The notes below the pieces were generated by a model. The model did not search any database. It was not told where the DNA came from and was given only the letters and a program-made list of their open reading frames with translations. From Byssochlamys sp. IMV 00236 (Eukaryota > Ascomycota > Eurotiomycetes > Eurotiales > Thermoascaceae): a DNA stretch of 64,000 nucleotides. The stretch spans positions 356,212 to 420,211 of the forward strand of contig MSJH02000137.1 in assembly GCA_001931875.2 (NCBI GenBank), given 5' to 3'. How positions within the stretch are numbered: the stretch's first letter is position 1; every line of letters begins with the position of its first letter. Below are positions 50,501 to 62,536 of the stretch, piece by piece. The position numbers and the translations under genes are program-made.

Positions 50501-50827
50501 AAGACTATCATCATGCCCCTATTTTCTCCCGAGACGTCCAACATCGTGATCACTTGTGCTCCGATTATGGAGAAGGTAAGGCAGACCCGGCCACCTCCTT
50601 AGTTCGATTCAGCGCGTACTAATTCTCCTTTGCAGACCATCAAGGAAGGTCTAGAATCTTCCGGTTACAAGCCCGAAGTGCAACCGCTCAAGTATTTCGA
50701 GGATGATTACGGCCTGAAGGTCGGTGATGACGATGAAGAAGACGATGATGATGAGGATGAAGATGACGAAGAGTACGAAACTGGTTCAGAGGGAGAATGT
50801 GACGATGATTCCGAAGCGTCTGCATAG
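47544..50827 (+). CDS. M16 family (insulinase-like) zinc metallopeptidase
   Basis: A 1052-aa enzyme of the M16C-like group related to yeast YOL098C/Sdd3. Exons: 47544-48438, 48504-50575 and 50636-50827, introns 65 and 60 bp. The inverted zinc motif HTLEH is at residues 65-69, within a strong APHTLEHLCFMGS context, with the downstream acidic helix containing YTEVHH and YSEMQG. Two tandem M16 halves follow, the second inactive as usual for the family. No transit peptide is obvious, so it is probably cytosolic; the mitochondrial Cym1 is a relative but has a presequence. The C-terminus is a long Asp/Glu run (about residues 1021-1040). The start is the first ATG; the frame upstream has only a GTG. 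The natural substrate is unknown. Confidence 0.93.
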
Positions 50828-51516
50828 TTGACATAGAGTGTCCCTCGATAGATAGTCCGATGAACTTTGTCTGATCGTCCATCAATGCATTTCGTACATC
50901 CATTCTAATACAGGCCAGCGTAGGAAGTTCTGTTGTGCTATCTAGATCCTCTTATATTACAGGATTAAGCCTATTGCGCTACCTACCGTTTCATTGTCGA
51001 TTTTATGAGGCTAAAACTGATGTACACCAGCTCAGTGTTCGAGAAGAGCAGCTGGCCTATGGTAAAGCGGCCAGCAGCTTCCTGCAGGATTCCATCCACT
51101 CGCATCACGTCCGCATAGATATGTGGCTGGACTGCAGCGGCGAGGCCTGCTATCAATATACGTCTCCGAGAAGATACGTCTCCGAGTGATACATTATCAT
51201 TAACTCCAAGGGTGGCTGTATTGTGCTTAGGCAGACTCGAAAGGTGCAATTCTTCTGCCTCAGGCGTCAGTCCGCGCTACGACTCATAGTCATAGTCATT
51301 ATTGCCTAGCTTTCTTACTCTCTTTCCATTTAAGATTTGTTTTCCCCTCATCTCATCCACCTATTGTATTAGGGTTTTCTGAGGAGACACTCTGATTCAT
51401 GGATAACTCACTCGCAATCAAGCTTGCCACGGGGTATACTTCCCTTAATATATCAAGGTAGTTGACGCTTTTCCTACTGAACAGTTCGCAACAATGAGGA
51501 CGTTTTAGCGACCACG
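50828..51516. other. Gap between M16 peptidase and decayed F-box-like gene
   Basis: About 690 bp; no gene recognised. Contains the tandem ATACGTCTCCGAG-like pair at 51158-51186. Confidence 0.35.
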
Positions 51517-52634
51517 ATGGTTAGCTCGTTCAATCGTCTTCCACTGGACGTGTGGATCATTATACTTCGATACTCGCCAGATCTTCCGACGATATACAAA
51601 TTTATCTGTGCTTCCGCGAATGCAAGTGCAGCTTTTAGCATCGACTCACCTCATATTTTGAATGCTGCAATAGAGCGCTCAATCCCAGACCTTAAGCATG
51701 AAGCTCGTATGGTTGCTATTCTAGGCACATTTTTAGCGCCATCATCGAATTCCACCTTCGAAAGGCTAGTCCATGCGTACAAAAGTCTCCCGAAAGAAGT
51801 TCTTTCAACAGCTCCAGCATCTTGTGCGTTTATGAAAGGAACACCAGGTCCTCGCTACCTGGTGTTGACAGCATACCGTATAGAGACTCTTCAACATATA
51901 TGCTTCGTCTCTCTTCACTATAACATCCATGAAGCTTTATGGGCCATTCTGCCTAATACAGAGATTCATAATGACTCCATCAAAAAGTCTAAGGCTAGTA
52001 TCGATTTCCAGGCTGTTGCATGGTGGTCTTTGTCCGGGGTTGAAAAGTCGCGAATTACGCGGGCATATTGAAATATAATTATTTATTGGAATATTCAGGA
52101 AATCTGCCCCGATCTGATGACAACAGATGATTATGACTTAACTAAATACAGGGCAACAATTGAGCCCATCGATCCGTGTTTTCGACCGTATTATGCAAGG
52201 GGTTTTCAACGAATCCAGTTGATGAGATGAAGTGTGTACTGGCCGCTACTCGTGATTTCTTGAGCTTTCCTCATGATTCGCGCTTATTTACTCCATTTAC
52301 GATTCGCCAGTCTTCTAAATTCGGGCTTGAGAAATGGGTATTCACTACTGTTTTTCAAGAAAACCCGTGCGGGAGGTTTGAAGAACGAAAGCCGGTCAAG
52401 GGGTACAGACTTGGATTTCATATCGTTGCTTGTTTGAAGAAAAGGAGAGAACTTGCAAAGGAATTTTCCTCGGGTAATTCAAATTCGAAACTGGGCCACG
52501 ACGATCAATTTATAGACTACCTTGGTATATGCATCTGGGACCACCAACGACTTGACTGGGTTGCATTGGGATCTGTACGCTTATTGAGAAATATGCAGAT
52601 CCGTGCCTGGACTCGTTCTAGGGCTGTTAAGTGA
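51517..52634 (+). pseudogene. Decayed F-box-like gene
   Basis: The ATG at 51517 opens 184 codons starting MVSSFNRLPLDVWIIILRYSPDLPTIYKFICASANASAAF, an F-box-like N-terminus of a large, variable fungal family. The frame hits TGA at 52069-52071 in RAY-stop-NIIIYWNIQEI; family proteins have Trp at this kind of position, so a TGG to TGA change is likely. Read-through continues to YYARGFQRIQLMR and stops; a second open stretch in another frame (about 52176-52634) has VDEMKCVLAATRDFLSF and YLGICIWDHQRLDWVAL and looks like the continuation after a frameshift. No canonical intron removes both lesions. A truncated 184-aa protein remains possible. Confidence 0.6.
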
Positions 52635-53802
52635 CCCCAGTATACAACTTTTTTACTTTGAACTACAGCAAATACCGCCAGCAGGATGTATACACGCGAG
52701 AGATAGTCTGATTACCAGGGGGTGTAGTCACATTAACCTTCGGAAGACTTGAAAGCCCGTATGTGAGAATGCGAGTCTTACATCTAGTATAATACATGAT
52801 CCTGATGACTCTTTGATCATGGACGGATTGGAACGAATGGTTTATTTATGATAATCCTCTAATGATAACATAGCCGTAATTGACTCTGCCCACTCTCCTG
52901 CTCTGACAAATAAAAAGCTCGTTTGCAACGTATATGCTACCGATGGAGGTAGTCGGTTCAAGGGGTAATTCCAGCGTCATTTGGATGATAAGAATTTATA
53001 TCCATGGCTTGAATGGGGAGTAACTCGGAGCTTACTACACAGATCTATAGGAGTCATCATACGGTAATAATAGCGCATTTGACTAACTACATACTCTTCT
53101 AACTCTGAGACATCGAGCAATACAATACACAGAAAAAGTAGATTGAAAGCTTGCATACTTGTATACCTCTTCTTTGTTCAAAGTATAGGATAGGCAGTGG
53201 ATTATTTTCTCACAAAAACTTAGTCACGTCTTGGTTCGGCCAGATGAGCGAGTCATAACGGAGAAGAGAGTAGAAATGAGTAGTAACGAATCAAAATCGT
53301 GAAAGGATCTGCAGGGCCTTTCGTAGGACTATGAGGTGGGCGCCGAGATGATGTGAGACAATCTAGCATTGTCTTATGCGAGAATTCAAGGAATATAAAA
53401 TATATAATTCGAGAAATACGCGCGTGGAATGGTACTCAAGTTAGTAAGGCTGCGCGGAGAATGAGTAAGACTTAAGTACAACAATACATCGAATGCTTTA
53501 TGTAAGAAGTCAACAATCTTTCTCGTATTTGAAGATTTCCTTCAGCGCAGCTGAATATTATCTAGAGTCCTAGGTACGCAGAAAACAAGCCAGAGTTGCC
53601 TAGAACAAAAGGTTCGTGAAGTTCCACTCATTCCTGTGCTACCTGGTTGTTCCGCTCCACCAAGAAGCCACTTCGCCCCAACGCTGACTTACGCGCAGGG
53701 CGCGACGATCTCCATCACACCTCAGCGAAAACATAACTGTCCTCGCCCCGACAGTTAAGTAACGACGGCTTTTAGGGTGTCGTTGCTTCGAGACGCTCAG
53801 AC
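52635..53802. other. AT-rich gap upstream of Ste24
   Basis: About 1.2 kb, AT-rich, no gene recognised on either strand; the last 150 bp before 53803 form the Ste24 promoter region. Confidence 0.4.
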
Positions 53803-55437
53803 ATGTATATTCTCGAGGTGCGATAACTATTCATTGGAAAGCTGATCTCTGAAGAGCTGGCTAACGTGTTATGATAGCAACTGGCGCGGCTTCTCGACCG
53901 CCCGCTCTTCCCATGGAAGAGCGTCCTGGTTGGATTTTCATTAGGACAGTTTGTTCTTGAAGGACTGCTGTCCCTCCGTCAGTACAAGGTTTTGCAGCGG
54001 ACCAAGCCCCCGAAAGTGCTCGAGGGCGAGGTGTCGCAGAAGGTCTACGATCAGAGTCAGGTATGGGATCCAGGAAGCCTCGGAGTCGTGCCATTCGAGC
54101 TGGATGTTGGAGGTTTACTGGTGATGATACTAACTATCATTGAAAACAGGCATACGGTCGCGCAAAAGCCAAGTTTGGATTCATCTCCGGTCTCTACGGT
54201 CAAATTCAAAACCTCGCCTTCATCTACTACGATGCCCTGCCTAAGATTTGGGGGTTCACTGGTCTCTTGCTTGCACGGTACTTTCCCGATCGATTCCAAG
54301 GTGAAATATCGCACACGCTACTGTTCTTCTTCGCCTTCAATATAATCACCACCCTCCTGTCGCTTCCCGTATCGTACTACAACACCTTCGTTCTCGAGGA
54401 GAAGTTCGGTTTCAACAAGCAGACAGTCAAGCTCTGGGTGACGGACATGCTTAAGGGTCAGCTGCTGGGTATCGTCTTGGGTGGCCCTATCATCAGTGCT
54501 GTGCTCAAGATCGTCCAGAAGACGGGCAACTCGTTCTTCTACTACCTCTGGCTCTTTGGTATCTTTGTCCAGGTCTTCGCTATCACCATCTACCCTATCG
54601 TGATCCTGCCTCTGTTCAACAAGCTCTCGCCCTTGGAACCCGGTGAACTCAAGACTGGCGTCGAGAACCTGGCAAAGAAGCTGAGCTTCCCCCTCCAGGA
54701 GCTGCACGTCATCGATGGCAGCAAGCGGAGTGCTCACAGCAACGCCTACTTCTACGGTTTGCCTTGGAAGAAGCACATTGTGATCTATGATACCCTTATC
54801 GAGAAGAGTGAGCCAGAAGAGGTCGTTGCTGTCTTGAGTCACGAGCTTGGTCACTGGAGCCTGAGCCACACCACAAAGCTGTTTGGTATTGCTCAAGTAT
54901 GTGTTCAACAACTAACTGTGCTCGTATCCCATTTGCTAATTACAATAGTTCCACATGTTCTACATCTTCGCGCTATTTTCGGTTTTCGTGAACAACAAGT
55001 CATTGTATCAATCATTTGGTTTCCACGATGAATATCCTATCATGATTGGATTCCTCCTGTTCTCCGATGCTTTGGCACCAATGGACGCCGTGGTCAAGCT
55101 CTTGATGAACATTCTGAGCCGGAAGTTTGAATTCGAAGCTGGTATGACTGCTCTTAGCCTCTTCTTCACTCCCATACTCCTAGAACTATGCTAATAGACA
55201 ACAGATGCCTTCGCAGTCAAGCTCGGTTACTCGCAAGAACTTGCGCGATCGCTCCTCAAGCTCCAGATTCAAAACCTCAGCACCATGGATGCCGACTGGA
55301 TGTACGCTAGCTACCATTACTCCCACCCCATCCTTCCCGAGCGACTCGCCGCCCTTGGCTGGAAGGGTGGAAAGGTCACCAGCGCCAAGAGCGAAGACAG
55401 CGAGAAGCCCGTCAAGGCTTCTGATCGTGAATTGTAA
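53803..55437 (+). CDS. ste24: CAAX prenyl protease 1 (Ste24)
   Basis: An integral ER/inner nuclear membrane zinc protease of family M48 that trims farnesylated CAAX proteins such as a-factor-type mating pheromones. Five exons: 53803-53817 (15 nt, MYILE), 53878-54060, 54150-54896, 54949-55141 and 55205-55437; introns 60, 89, 52 and 63 bp; 456 aa, the usual length. The zinc motif HELGH is at about residues 297-301 with the following glutamate contributed by the next helix region; neighbouring signatures are YFYGLPWKKHIVIYDTLIEKS, DAFAVKLGY and NLSTMDADWMYASYHYSHPILPERLAAL. Several hydrophobic helices (FFFAFNIITTLLSLPVSYY, FFYYLWLFGIFVQVFAITIYPIVILPLF) match the family. The 15-nt first exon was chosen because it is the only phase-correct ATG joined by GT-AG to the conserved start. 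Confidence 0.95.
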
Positions 55438-55662
55438 ACGGACTTTGTGTGCTTTTATCTAGTGGGTGTTAGGGAGCAGTTGCTTTGCCGATCGAGGATC
55501 ATTTGTACGTCTAATATAGAACGTAGAGATAGAATGATGAAAAGAAAAGGCTCCTCACTGACTCCCAAAACGCCATGCCCTTTTTTTTCCCGGTCCCATC
55601 TAAATGATCTTTTTTAAACCCCCATGCAAACACAACATCTACAACTGTAGATACTGAACCCT

Positions 55663-56181
55663 TCATTCTTCCTGCTCAGCTCCCTTTGCTTTTGCGCGCT
55701 TCTCGGCCAGTCTTCGCTCCTTCTTCTTCCGTTTGCGTTCTTCCTTATCGACAGCAGGCTCTTGGGGGTCCTGCACATCCATCTGATCGTTGTCCTCGGC
55801 CTCGTATGCGTCAGCTGGGCCCCCTTCTTCATCCGCTTGCTGCCATTTCTCCTTGTCAACCCAACCCTCTTGAGTACCATCTGCTTGCTCTTCTGCCTGT
55901 GGCTCTGTTTCCAATTTTGCAACTGTCAGATCCCTTCCAAGAACTTCACCAGCCAGACCAGCCTGTACGCGCTTCAAATTGTGCAGGATGAGGTTGGGAG
56001 CTGCAGAGGTCGTGCGTGAGACGGGGCCACGTTCTGAGATAACTGAATTGGGCTGCAGGGCAGGATCCGTATTGGCGCGATCGAGGTAAGCGGCGAGAAA
56101 GTCGTGCGCTGCGGATTGCGAAATGGGCTTTGTGGAGAGGATGGTGGTAGGAGGGAGGGGTGAAGGTCCTTGAGTCGACAT
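55663..56181 (-). CDS. Conserved-looking charged protein of unknown function
   Basis: Single exon, 172 aa, starting at the ATG 56181-56179 (MSTQGPSPLPPTTILSTK). The N-terminal half has a coherent segment, SAAHDFLAAYLDRANTDPAL then RTTSAAPNLILHNLKRVQAGLAGEVLGRDL, that looks conserved. The second half is acidic, then ends in a strongly basic helix (KEERKRKKKERRLAEKRAKAKG), typical of nucleolar or RNA-associated proteins. I do not recognise a named family. The gene converges on Ste24 with about 225 bp between the stops. Confidence 0.75.
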   Translation of the reverse strand: MSTQGPSPLPPTTILSTKPISQSAAHDFLAAYLDRANTDPALQPNSVISERGPVSRTTSAAPNLILHNLKRVQAGLAGEVLGRDLTVAKLETEPQAEEQADGTQEGWVDKEKWQQADEEGGPADAYEAEDNDQMDVQDPQEPAVDKEERKRKKKERRLAEKRAKAKGAEQEE

Positions 56182-56710
56182 TTTGTGATGTTGAGATTCT
56201 GTATTTATGCGCTGCTTGTTCCCTTTTTGCAAGATATCGTGTCTTTCGACGAGAGTATGTATAGGTGGTGTCGGAGTCAAATTTTGTTGCGAAGTAAAGG
56301 AAAAAAAAAGAGGAAGTTCCGACTTCAAGCAGTCTTGCAAAATCGAAGGATATTAAAAAATAGCTTGCAAGGTTATAGATTCTCCCGCCTTTAGAGTCGT
56401 CAGAAACGAAAAATGTCAACAATATAAAAAAAAGGTAGAAGAAAACGATCTACAAATTCGCGCTGTAAGATTATCTCCAACTTTTTTCCGGGCCCGTGCA
56501 GTGCGGCTCAAAAGGTTAATTCTCTGCCCGGCCGGACGCATCAATCAACTTCCAGCAGGCCCGAGCAGTACCGCCTTATTTGGCTGACAGGAATCTATCT
56601 ACTCTGTCAGGCCAGCATATTATTTTGCTGATATTGTGTTGTTAATTCCTGTCCTTCTTTACTCCCAAGGCTTCACAGTTGAACCCGGTTGCTCGACTGC
56701 CTTAATAGCC
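56182..56710. promoter_or_regulatory. Divergent promoter, charged protein and bL34m
   Basis: 529 bp between opposite start codons; a GC-rich block (GCCCGGCCGGACGC, 56527-56540) lies in the middle. No gene seen. Confidence 0.4.
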
Positions 56711-57245
56711 ATGCTCTGCCTCCGTTGCTCGAGGGCGCTGCCCTCGGCCTTCAATGCGTCTAGTCGAATTACGGCGCAGTCACAGATCATGAGGTATGTT
56801 CCATATCATTGATAGCAAGATCTACGATCCTGCGCAATATACGCCTCGAGCAGAGGATGATACCCGGAAACCACCACCCCCGACTAACACGATATCCAAC
56901 ACCAACAGATTCGCGTCTCCAACACCATCCGCTCGCACATTTTCATCACTCCTCAACAACCAACGATCAGCTCTCTCTATTCCTCGTGCTCATTCTCCGA
57001 TCCTTTCTTCTCTCGCTACCTTTTCTGCGAATACCACTACCACCCCGTCTGCCACATTGGCATTGGCTCACCAAAGCCGATCATTCTCCGCTTCCGCTTC
57101 TCTTGGTGCTAAGCGTGACACCTACAACCCCTCGCGGAGGGTTCAGAAACGTCGTCATGGATTCCTTGCTAGACTACGATCGCGTGGTGGGAGGAAGGTC
57201 TTGCTTCGGAGACGAGCAAAGGGGAGGAAGTTCTTGAGTTGGTAG
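56711..57245 (+). CDS. mrpl34: Mitochondrial large-subunit ribosomal protein bL34m
   Basis: A 139-aa mitoribosomal protein. Exons 56711-56793 and 56909-57245, with a 115-bp intron (GTATGT to CAG) that joins QIM to RFASP. The N-terminal 95 residues are Ser/Ala/Arg-rich with few acidic residues, a classic mitochondrial presequence; the C-terminus carries the invariant L34 core, [19 protein letters not shown] then [20 protein letters not shown], ending at SW. The basic core matches bacterial RpmH in length and order. Confidence 0.94.
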
Positions 57246-58192
57246 ATGGTGGACTGGGATCGGATGGAATATCCAAGCAAGCTGAAAGGAGGGATTGGTC
57301 GAAGATGCATGGATAAGGATAGGTATCTTTGCTTTCTTCTGAAATAAACTGAAAGGAAAAGAGGGGAGCGGGGTGGACACAGATATGTCACATTATACTG
57401 TATCATACATATGAATATCAAAGAATCTCGTCTTGTGTTACGGCGAGGTATGCCATGTTTTCCCATTGAATCTTGATTATCTGGTGGTTCGGTTCTCCCG
57501 CGCATTAAATGCGTCTGTTATGCTGTCGAAGAGTATTTGCTTGTGCTTGCTTCTGTGTCGTTTTGTTTGATATGGTATGGGGACAAAGCCAGCTACGTAG
57601 TTAGTGTCTAGTCCTCTTGATGGAGATTCCATTCTATACTCGTGCTAAACGAGGACGGCCTACTGATGAATGCATCTTGCAGCATACCTAATGATGGAGG
57701 AGCACTAGGACATAACTGAAGTAAAGGGCTGGCGTCGTTTTTTCTCTTTTTTCTATGTTCGACGTTTTCATCACATACATACAAACGGGAAAAAAAGTAT
57801 CTTGATTTAGATCCGACCAGTTCATAACAAAGTACAGCAGAAGGGTCTACGCGAACCCCCTCTACCGCCGTTATTCGTCATCGTCTCATCCACTTAGCTT
57901 CCTCTCTGACAACGCCCAGGCGCCTCCCCTGTGCAATGCATGCAGCTACTTCTTACCCAAGACGGCAACGACGCAGGGAATGTCCGTCGCGTTGTTCATT
58001 GCCGCTAGATAAGGGAGTTGGGGTATAATCGACTTTTGTTGGCATTCCCTTCTTTCCATCTTTTCTCATTCGTCACATCTACTCGGAACTCCTTGTCACA
58101 GTTTTGTGGCGCAGAATCTGCTGAATAGCAGTCCGCTAGCCACAAAATGACAAGAAGATGAGCAGCATACATTGTTAATAGATCGAAAATAT
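57246..58192. other. Convergent gap between bL34m and eIF2 gamma
   Basis: About 950 bp of 3' flanking sequence from two convergent genes; no gene recognised. Confidence 0.45.
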
Positions 58193-59867
58193 TTAGTCAA
58201 TGATAGGCTCAAGGGTGTTTCCACTGGAGAATCGTTAGTACGTGCTCTTTTCGTTGAGTGAGTGGATGAGGTACTTACGCAACAATGTTGGCCCATCCGA
58301 TCAGACGCCAGTGCCTGTCAATTCTTCGGCTGATGGCGATCTTCTCGCCGATCTCGGTACAAGCCGGGCTGGTCAAGCTCAGCTTGGCAGCATCAGCCTT
58401 GACACCCATGACCTTAGCACCCGTGGCAGTAGATCCAATGTTAACCATGAGAACTTCGTTCTTGGACAGCTTGGCGACCTTGGCCTGCTTGCCGTCGGCG
58501 GTCTTGACACCAAGCAGACGACGAAGCAAGAAGTAGTTGACCTCGAGCTCAGTGTAGATGGCTGGCAGACGGCCCTTAAGACCGAGAACGAAACCAACGA
58601 GACGGTCAGCACGGCAAAGGGTAGGGTCGACACGAGTTCCGACACCGATTAGACCACCAGGGACGGCGAACTTGAGGTCATTGTGCTCGGCGAAGAGAGA
58701 CATGACGCGAGAGAAGATGGGTCTACACTGAATCTTGCCGTTCGCATCCTTCGTCACCAGACCAGGACGGATCTCGATCTCGTCGTTCAGCTTCAAAACA
58801 CCAGTCAGAATGGAACCACCAGCGACACCACCCTTGAGCTCATCAATCTCAGCACCAGGCTTGTTAACGTCGAAAGATCGAATGACGATCATGTGAGGAG
58901 CAGCCGTGAAGTCTCGGAGGGGAACAGGGATGTGCGAGACAAGGTGCTCGTTAACGGCGTCAATGTTGTACTTCAACTGGGCAGAGATGGGGATAATAGG
59001 GGAGCCATCAGCAACAGTACCCCTGATGAACTTCAGGATGGACTGGTAGTGTTGCAGAGCACCCTCTTCCCGCATCAGATCGACCTTGTTCTGAAGGATA
59101 ATGATGTGGCTCAGCTTCATGATCTCGATGGCAGCCAAGTGCTCCGAGGTCTGGGGCTGAGGGCAAGTTTCGTTTCCAGCAATCAGCAGAAGTGCAGCAT
59201 CCATGACAGCGGCACCAGACAACATGGTACTCATCAGAATATCGTGTCCCGGGCAGTCAACGAATCTAACGCCATGTATTAGCATTTTATCTTCCCCACA
59301 CATGAAAAGTTCAAGATCCACTTACGAGACATGTCTGAGCAATCTGTACCGTCCAGTGCAGCCTTCTCTCTCACATGGCGGGTCGACCTCCTTCTCACTC
59401 TTGTAACTCTTGTAGCAAGTCGGACGAGGGCAGGCCTCGTTGTCGCACTTGTAGATCTTGGCATTGGCATAACCCAGCTTGATGGTGATGTTTCGCTCCA
59501 GCTCGTTCTTGAAACGGACAGTCTGCACCTCAGAGATAGCCTTGACGACCGTCGACTTTCCGTGAGCGACGTGTCCGATGGTACCAATGTTGATCGTGGC
59601 CTGGCGCGCAATGATCTCGGGCGACAGAGGCGTCAAAGTCGTCAGGTCGAGGGTCTCTGGATCCGGCTGAGGTGGCAGCTCTGGGCGCTTGATCTGGGGA
59701 GGAGGCGGTAGTGAAGAGCCCTTCTTCAGGGCCGACTTGAGGGGCTTCTCGGTCGATTCCTCGTGCTCGAGGGGTTCCTGGTCCTCGATGTCATCGTGGC
59801 CGTTGGCGTCGATGACGGGGGAGCCGGGCTGCGACTCTTCGTCTGAGAAGTCACCGTTGGTAGCCAT
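58193..59867 (-). CDS. gcd11: Translation initiation factor eIF2, gamma subunit
   Basis: The GTPase core of eIF2 that delivers initiator Met-tRNA to the 40S ribosome. Exons: 59326-59867, 58279-59265 and 58193-58223; introns 60 and 55 bp; 519 aa. A fungal acidic extension (first 80 residues) precedes the GTPase domain: G1 GHVAHGKST (98-106), the switch region with [16 protein letters not shown], a zinc-ribbon segment with four-Cys pattern (CDNEAC ... CEREGC), G3 DCPGH and G4 NKVD. Domains II and III follow ([46 protein letters not shown]). The last exon is only 31 nt and encodes GNTLEPIID. All catalytic motifs are intact. Confidence 0.97.
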
Positions 59868-60435
59868 GATTGCGATGTGAGAGTCACGTTCAGCAACGGC
59901 CAGTGTTGGGTGTGGGAAATAGGGTAGGTGACTGGGCGTGTCCTGACGTTGAAAATTGCAGTTAAGGCCGGAGGCGATATGATATGGGTTTGGCGGTGGG
60001 GTGCCGATTTGTGCAGTGGAGTGTGGGCGGCGAACCTTTTTCCCTGCGCTGGACGCACAATATATCACCAAAACTACTGGGGAGTTCGGAAGAAGACAGC
60101 AGAAATTATTGACTGCTGAAATCTATATACAAACATAATGTCCTGTCAATCCTTTTCTACCACACCCTCCCCCAGCATCAGGACTAATAGGCGAGTAACA
60201 ATAACCGACCAGGCACTGACTCACATGTAGCCATAATTCTAAACAGCACAGATACCAGCCATGTATCATGGCAACATACTCATTCTCTCAGCAGACAATA
60301 ATATACTGACTGATGTGCAGCTTGAGTTACTATTTTTCCAGGTAATGTACATTCATTCTATAAGAAGTGATGCTTTTACAACGTGGGGTATACTTTTTTT
60401 GGGTCTCAATGCAACATAATATCTCGTCACGACTC
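59868..60435. promoter_or_regulatory. eIF2 gamma upstream region
   Basis: About 570 bp: eIF2 gamma promoter on the left, 3' flank of the Mak11 gene on the right. No gene seen. Confidence 0.45.
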
Positions 60436-62025
60436 CTACTCTGACTCTCCATCACTCTCATCACTGCTTGCTTCCTCGACTTCTTCCTCGGATCCAAAAT
60501 CTGAGTCGTCAGTAGCTGACGGGTCATCAAACTGTCGCATCACAAAAGCTTTCAGGCAAGTGATGCGGTTTCCGGTCTCGTAGGTGCCCAGGAGCGTTCC
60601 AACCTGCCGTGGGCTCGGAGCATCCTTCTTGGAACCCTCCTTAGACTTCTCAGTCTCTCTTATCTGCAGATCCTCCTTTGCAACCAGCCATATACGGACT
60701 GCGCCATCGCTGCCGCCAGTGACGACGGCGAGGCTATCCTTGAACGCTCCAGGACCGTCTAGCTCCAGGATCTCGAAATCCTTGACACGTCCTGAAAGGC
60801 CGGATGGCTTCCCACCAAATTGAGCGATGATCACTGCATCGGGGATTTGCTCTTCACCATCCTCGTTCTTAGACTTCTGAGTAGTCTTCGTCGAGTAAAA
60901 AATCACCCTTCCATCTTCCGTCGAGACTGCTAGGACCTCGTCTCTATCCTCTTTCGATTGGCTAACAGTAACATAACTGATATCATGGAGCTTGGTTAAT
61001 GGACTTGGCAACAGTTTGCACTTTGGTGTTGAGTCCTGCGGAACAGTTAGTTAAGAGACGTCCTGCTGGGGAAGCATCGATGAAGAAGTTACCGTTCCAA
61101 ACACGACAGCACCCCGCTCGAAAGCAACAGCGAATTCTTCTCCCTCTGCATTCCACACAATCCTTCTGCCTTCCCCTGTTGCCCATCTACCCTCCTTCAC
61201 ACTCTGTAGAATGTCTTTTCCAAAGTTGAGCACACCAGCCTTCTTTCCCGTAACCAGGTTCCAAAGTCTCATGCATCTCTCTCCTTTCCCTACACTGAGC
61301 ATCAACTTCATACTCGGATGTACCGCAAAGTCATTGATGCCAGATGGAGATGCTCCAGGAGGGGCTGTATCCCCGCTAGGTCGACCCTGCGCCTTTGGTC
61401 GGGGAGCCTTGATTGTGGATACAACCGACCAGTCTCGGGTCTTGGTGACAGAGATTGTATTGTCTTCTGCACCCGCCAAGAGTTTGGAGCGGGACGGAAA
61501 GTAGAGAGCAGAGATATTGGCGGAGTGGTGTAGCAAAGAACCGAGTTCGCGATTTTTTGGATTCTCCAGGATCTTGTTCCCCGCCAAGGTTGGCACAGAT
61601 GGAAATTTGTCGTTCACCAGCGGAGGCGACACCGACAGGGTATAAAGATTTATACGTTCATCGCTACCACCGCTAGCGAGAATGACCTTCTGCGGCTGTG
61701 AGGGATCTGGTTCCGGCAACGGGGAAATTGCCAGAGAACGAACGGCCGAAGCGTGGGCATGGAAGAGGAAAGTATCAGAGAATTGTACAGATGGTGTGCC
61801 CGCTGAAGTGTCAGTATTGTCCTCAGAGGACAGCGAGAGACCAGCCGTGAAACCGTGAAGAACTCGCTCATACGAGCCAGTCACGATCTGGAGGGTGATT
61901 ACTGGCGCAGACGGCTCAGCGGTTGATGACTGGTGTTCCGGAGCAGTCGTGGCTTTGATGGCTTTTCGAGGGCTGTCAACAGAGGAGCCATCCTTGGCGG
62001 CATTGTCTCTCTTGCGCTTGGCCAT
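60436..62025 (-). CDS. mak11: WD40 protein Mak11 (PAK1IP1-like), 60S assembly factor
   Basis: A nucleolar WD-repeat protein; in yeast Mak11 helps load Rlp24 on pre-60S particles, and the mammalian homologue is PAK1IP1. Two exons, 61093-62025 and 60436-61035, with a 57-bp intron (GTAACT to CAG), 510 aa. Signals: basic N-terminus MAKRKRDNAAKDG, VTGSYERVLHGF, HASAVRSLAIS ... LASGGSDERINLYTL, HHSANISALYFPSRSKLLAGAEDNTISV, INDFAVHPSMKLMLSVGKGERCMRLWNLVTGKKAGVLNF (the signature Mak11 block), and GGSDGAVRIWLV. The C-terminus is acidic (SSDESDGESE). The assignment rests on the order of these blocks; other WD proteins lack the GKGERCMRLWNL block. Confidence 0.9.
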
Positions 62026-62536
62026 TGTTGTGTCTATTGGAGCTGTCCAATGTCCCGGACGCAGGCCTGATACACTTCTTCTATCATATCAACTTTTTTT
62101 GTTGCGATGGCCGATGGAGCTAGACCGTGATCGTCGGGCTGGGTCCGGGATCCGGAGAAAGCGAAGTTCCGAGATAAAATTCCTCAGGCCGCACTCAGGC
62201 AGCCAACTGGCCGAACGCGGCTGCCTTGGCTTTCTCGCTGCCTCAGGCGCCACCGCATCCCTTCCTTCCGGTTCACTTTGCGGTCTCCCTTCCCTAAGGC
62301 TGCTGCGCGCTGCCCCCCCGGCACTCACCAGTGTCACTACCACCACCATCTGCCCTCACCCCATCAAAACCCCCCTGGGAGAAATCCTCGCGTTTGGCCT
62401 TTCGCCGTCCCATAACACCATCACCCCATCCATTCCATCCTATCTGAGCGATTTTTTCGATTCGAATGTTATCGCTCTCTTCATTGCCCTCGCTTTCCGC
62501 GCGTTAATCGGATGTTGTGTGGCCGAGATAGACTCG
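62026..62536. promoter_or_regulatory. Bidirectional promoter of Mak11 and Eaf1/Vid21
   Basis: 511 bp between opposite start codons, with no intervening gene. An open plus-strand frame that crosses it (from 61895) is the complement of Mak11 coding sequence and its leader. Confidence 0.5.

Noticed and set aside
50935..51249. Two short overlapping frames between the M16 peptidase and the decayed F-box-like gene
   Set aside because: Short, on both strands, with no protein-like pattern or splice support.
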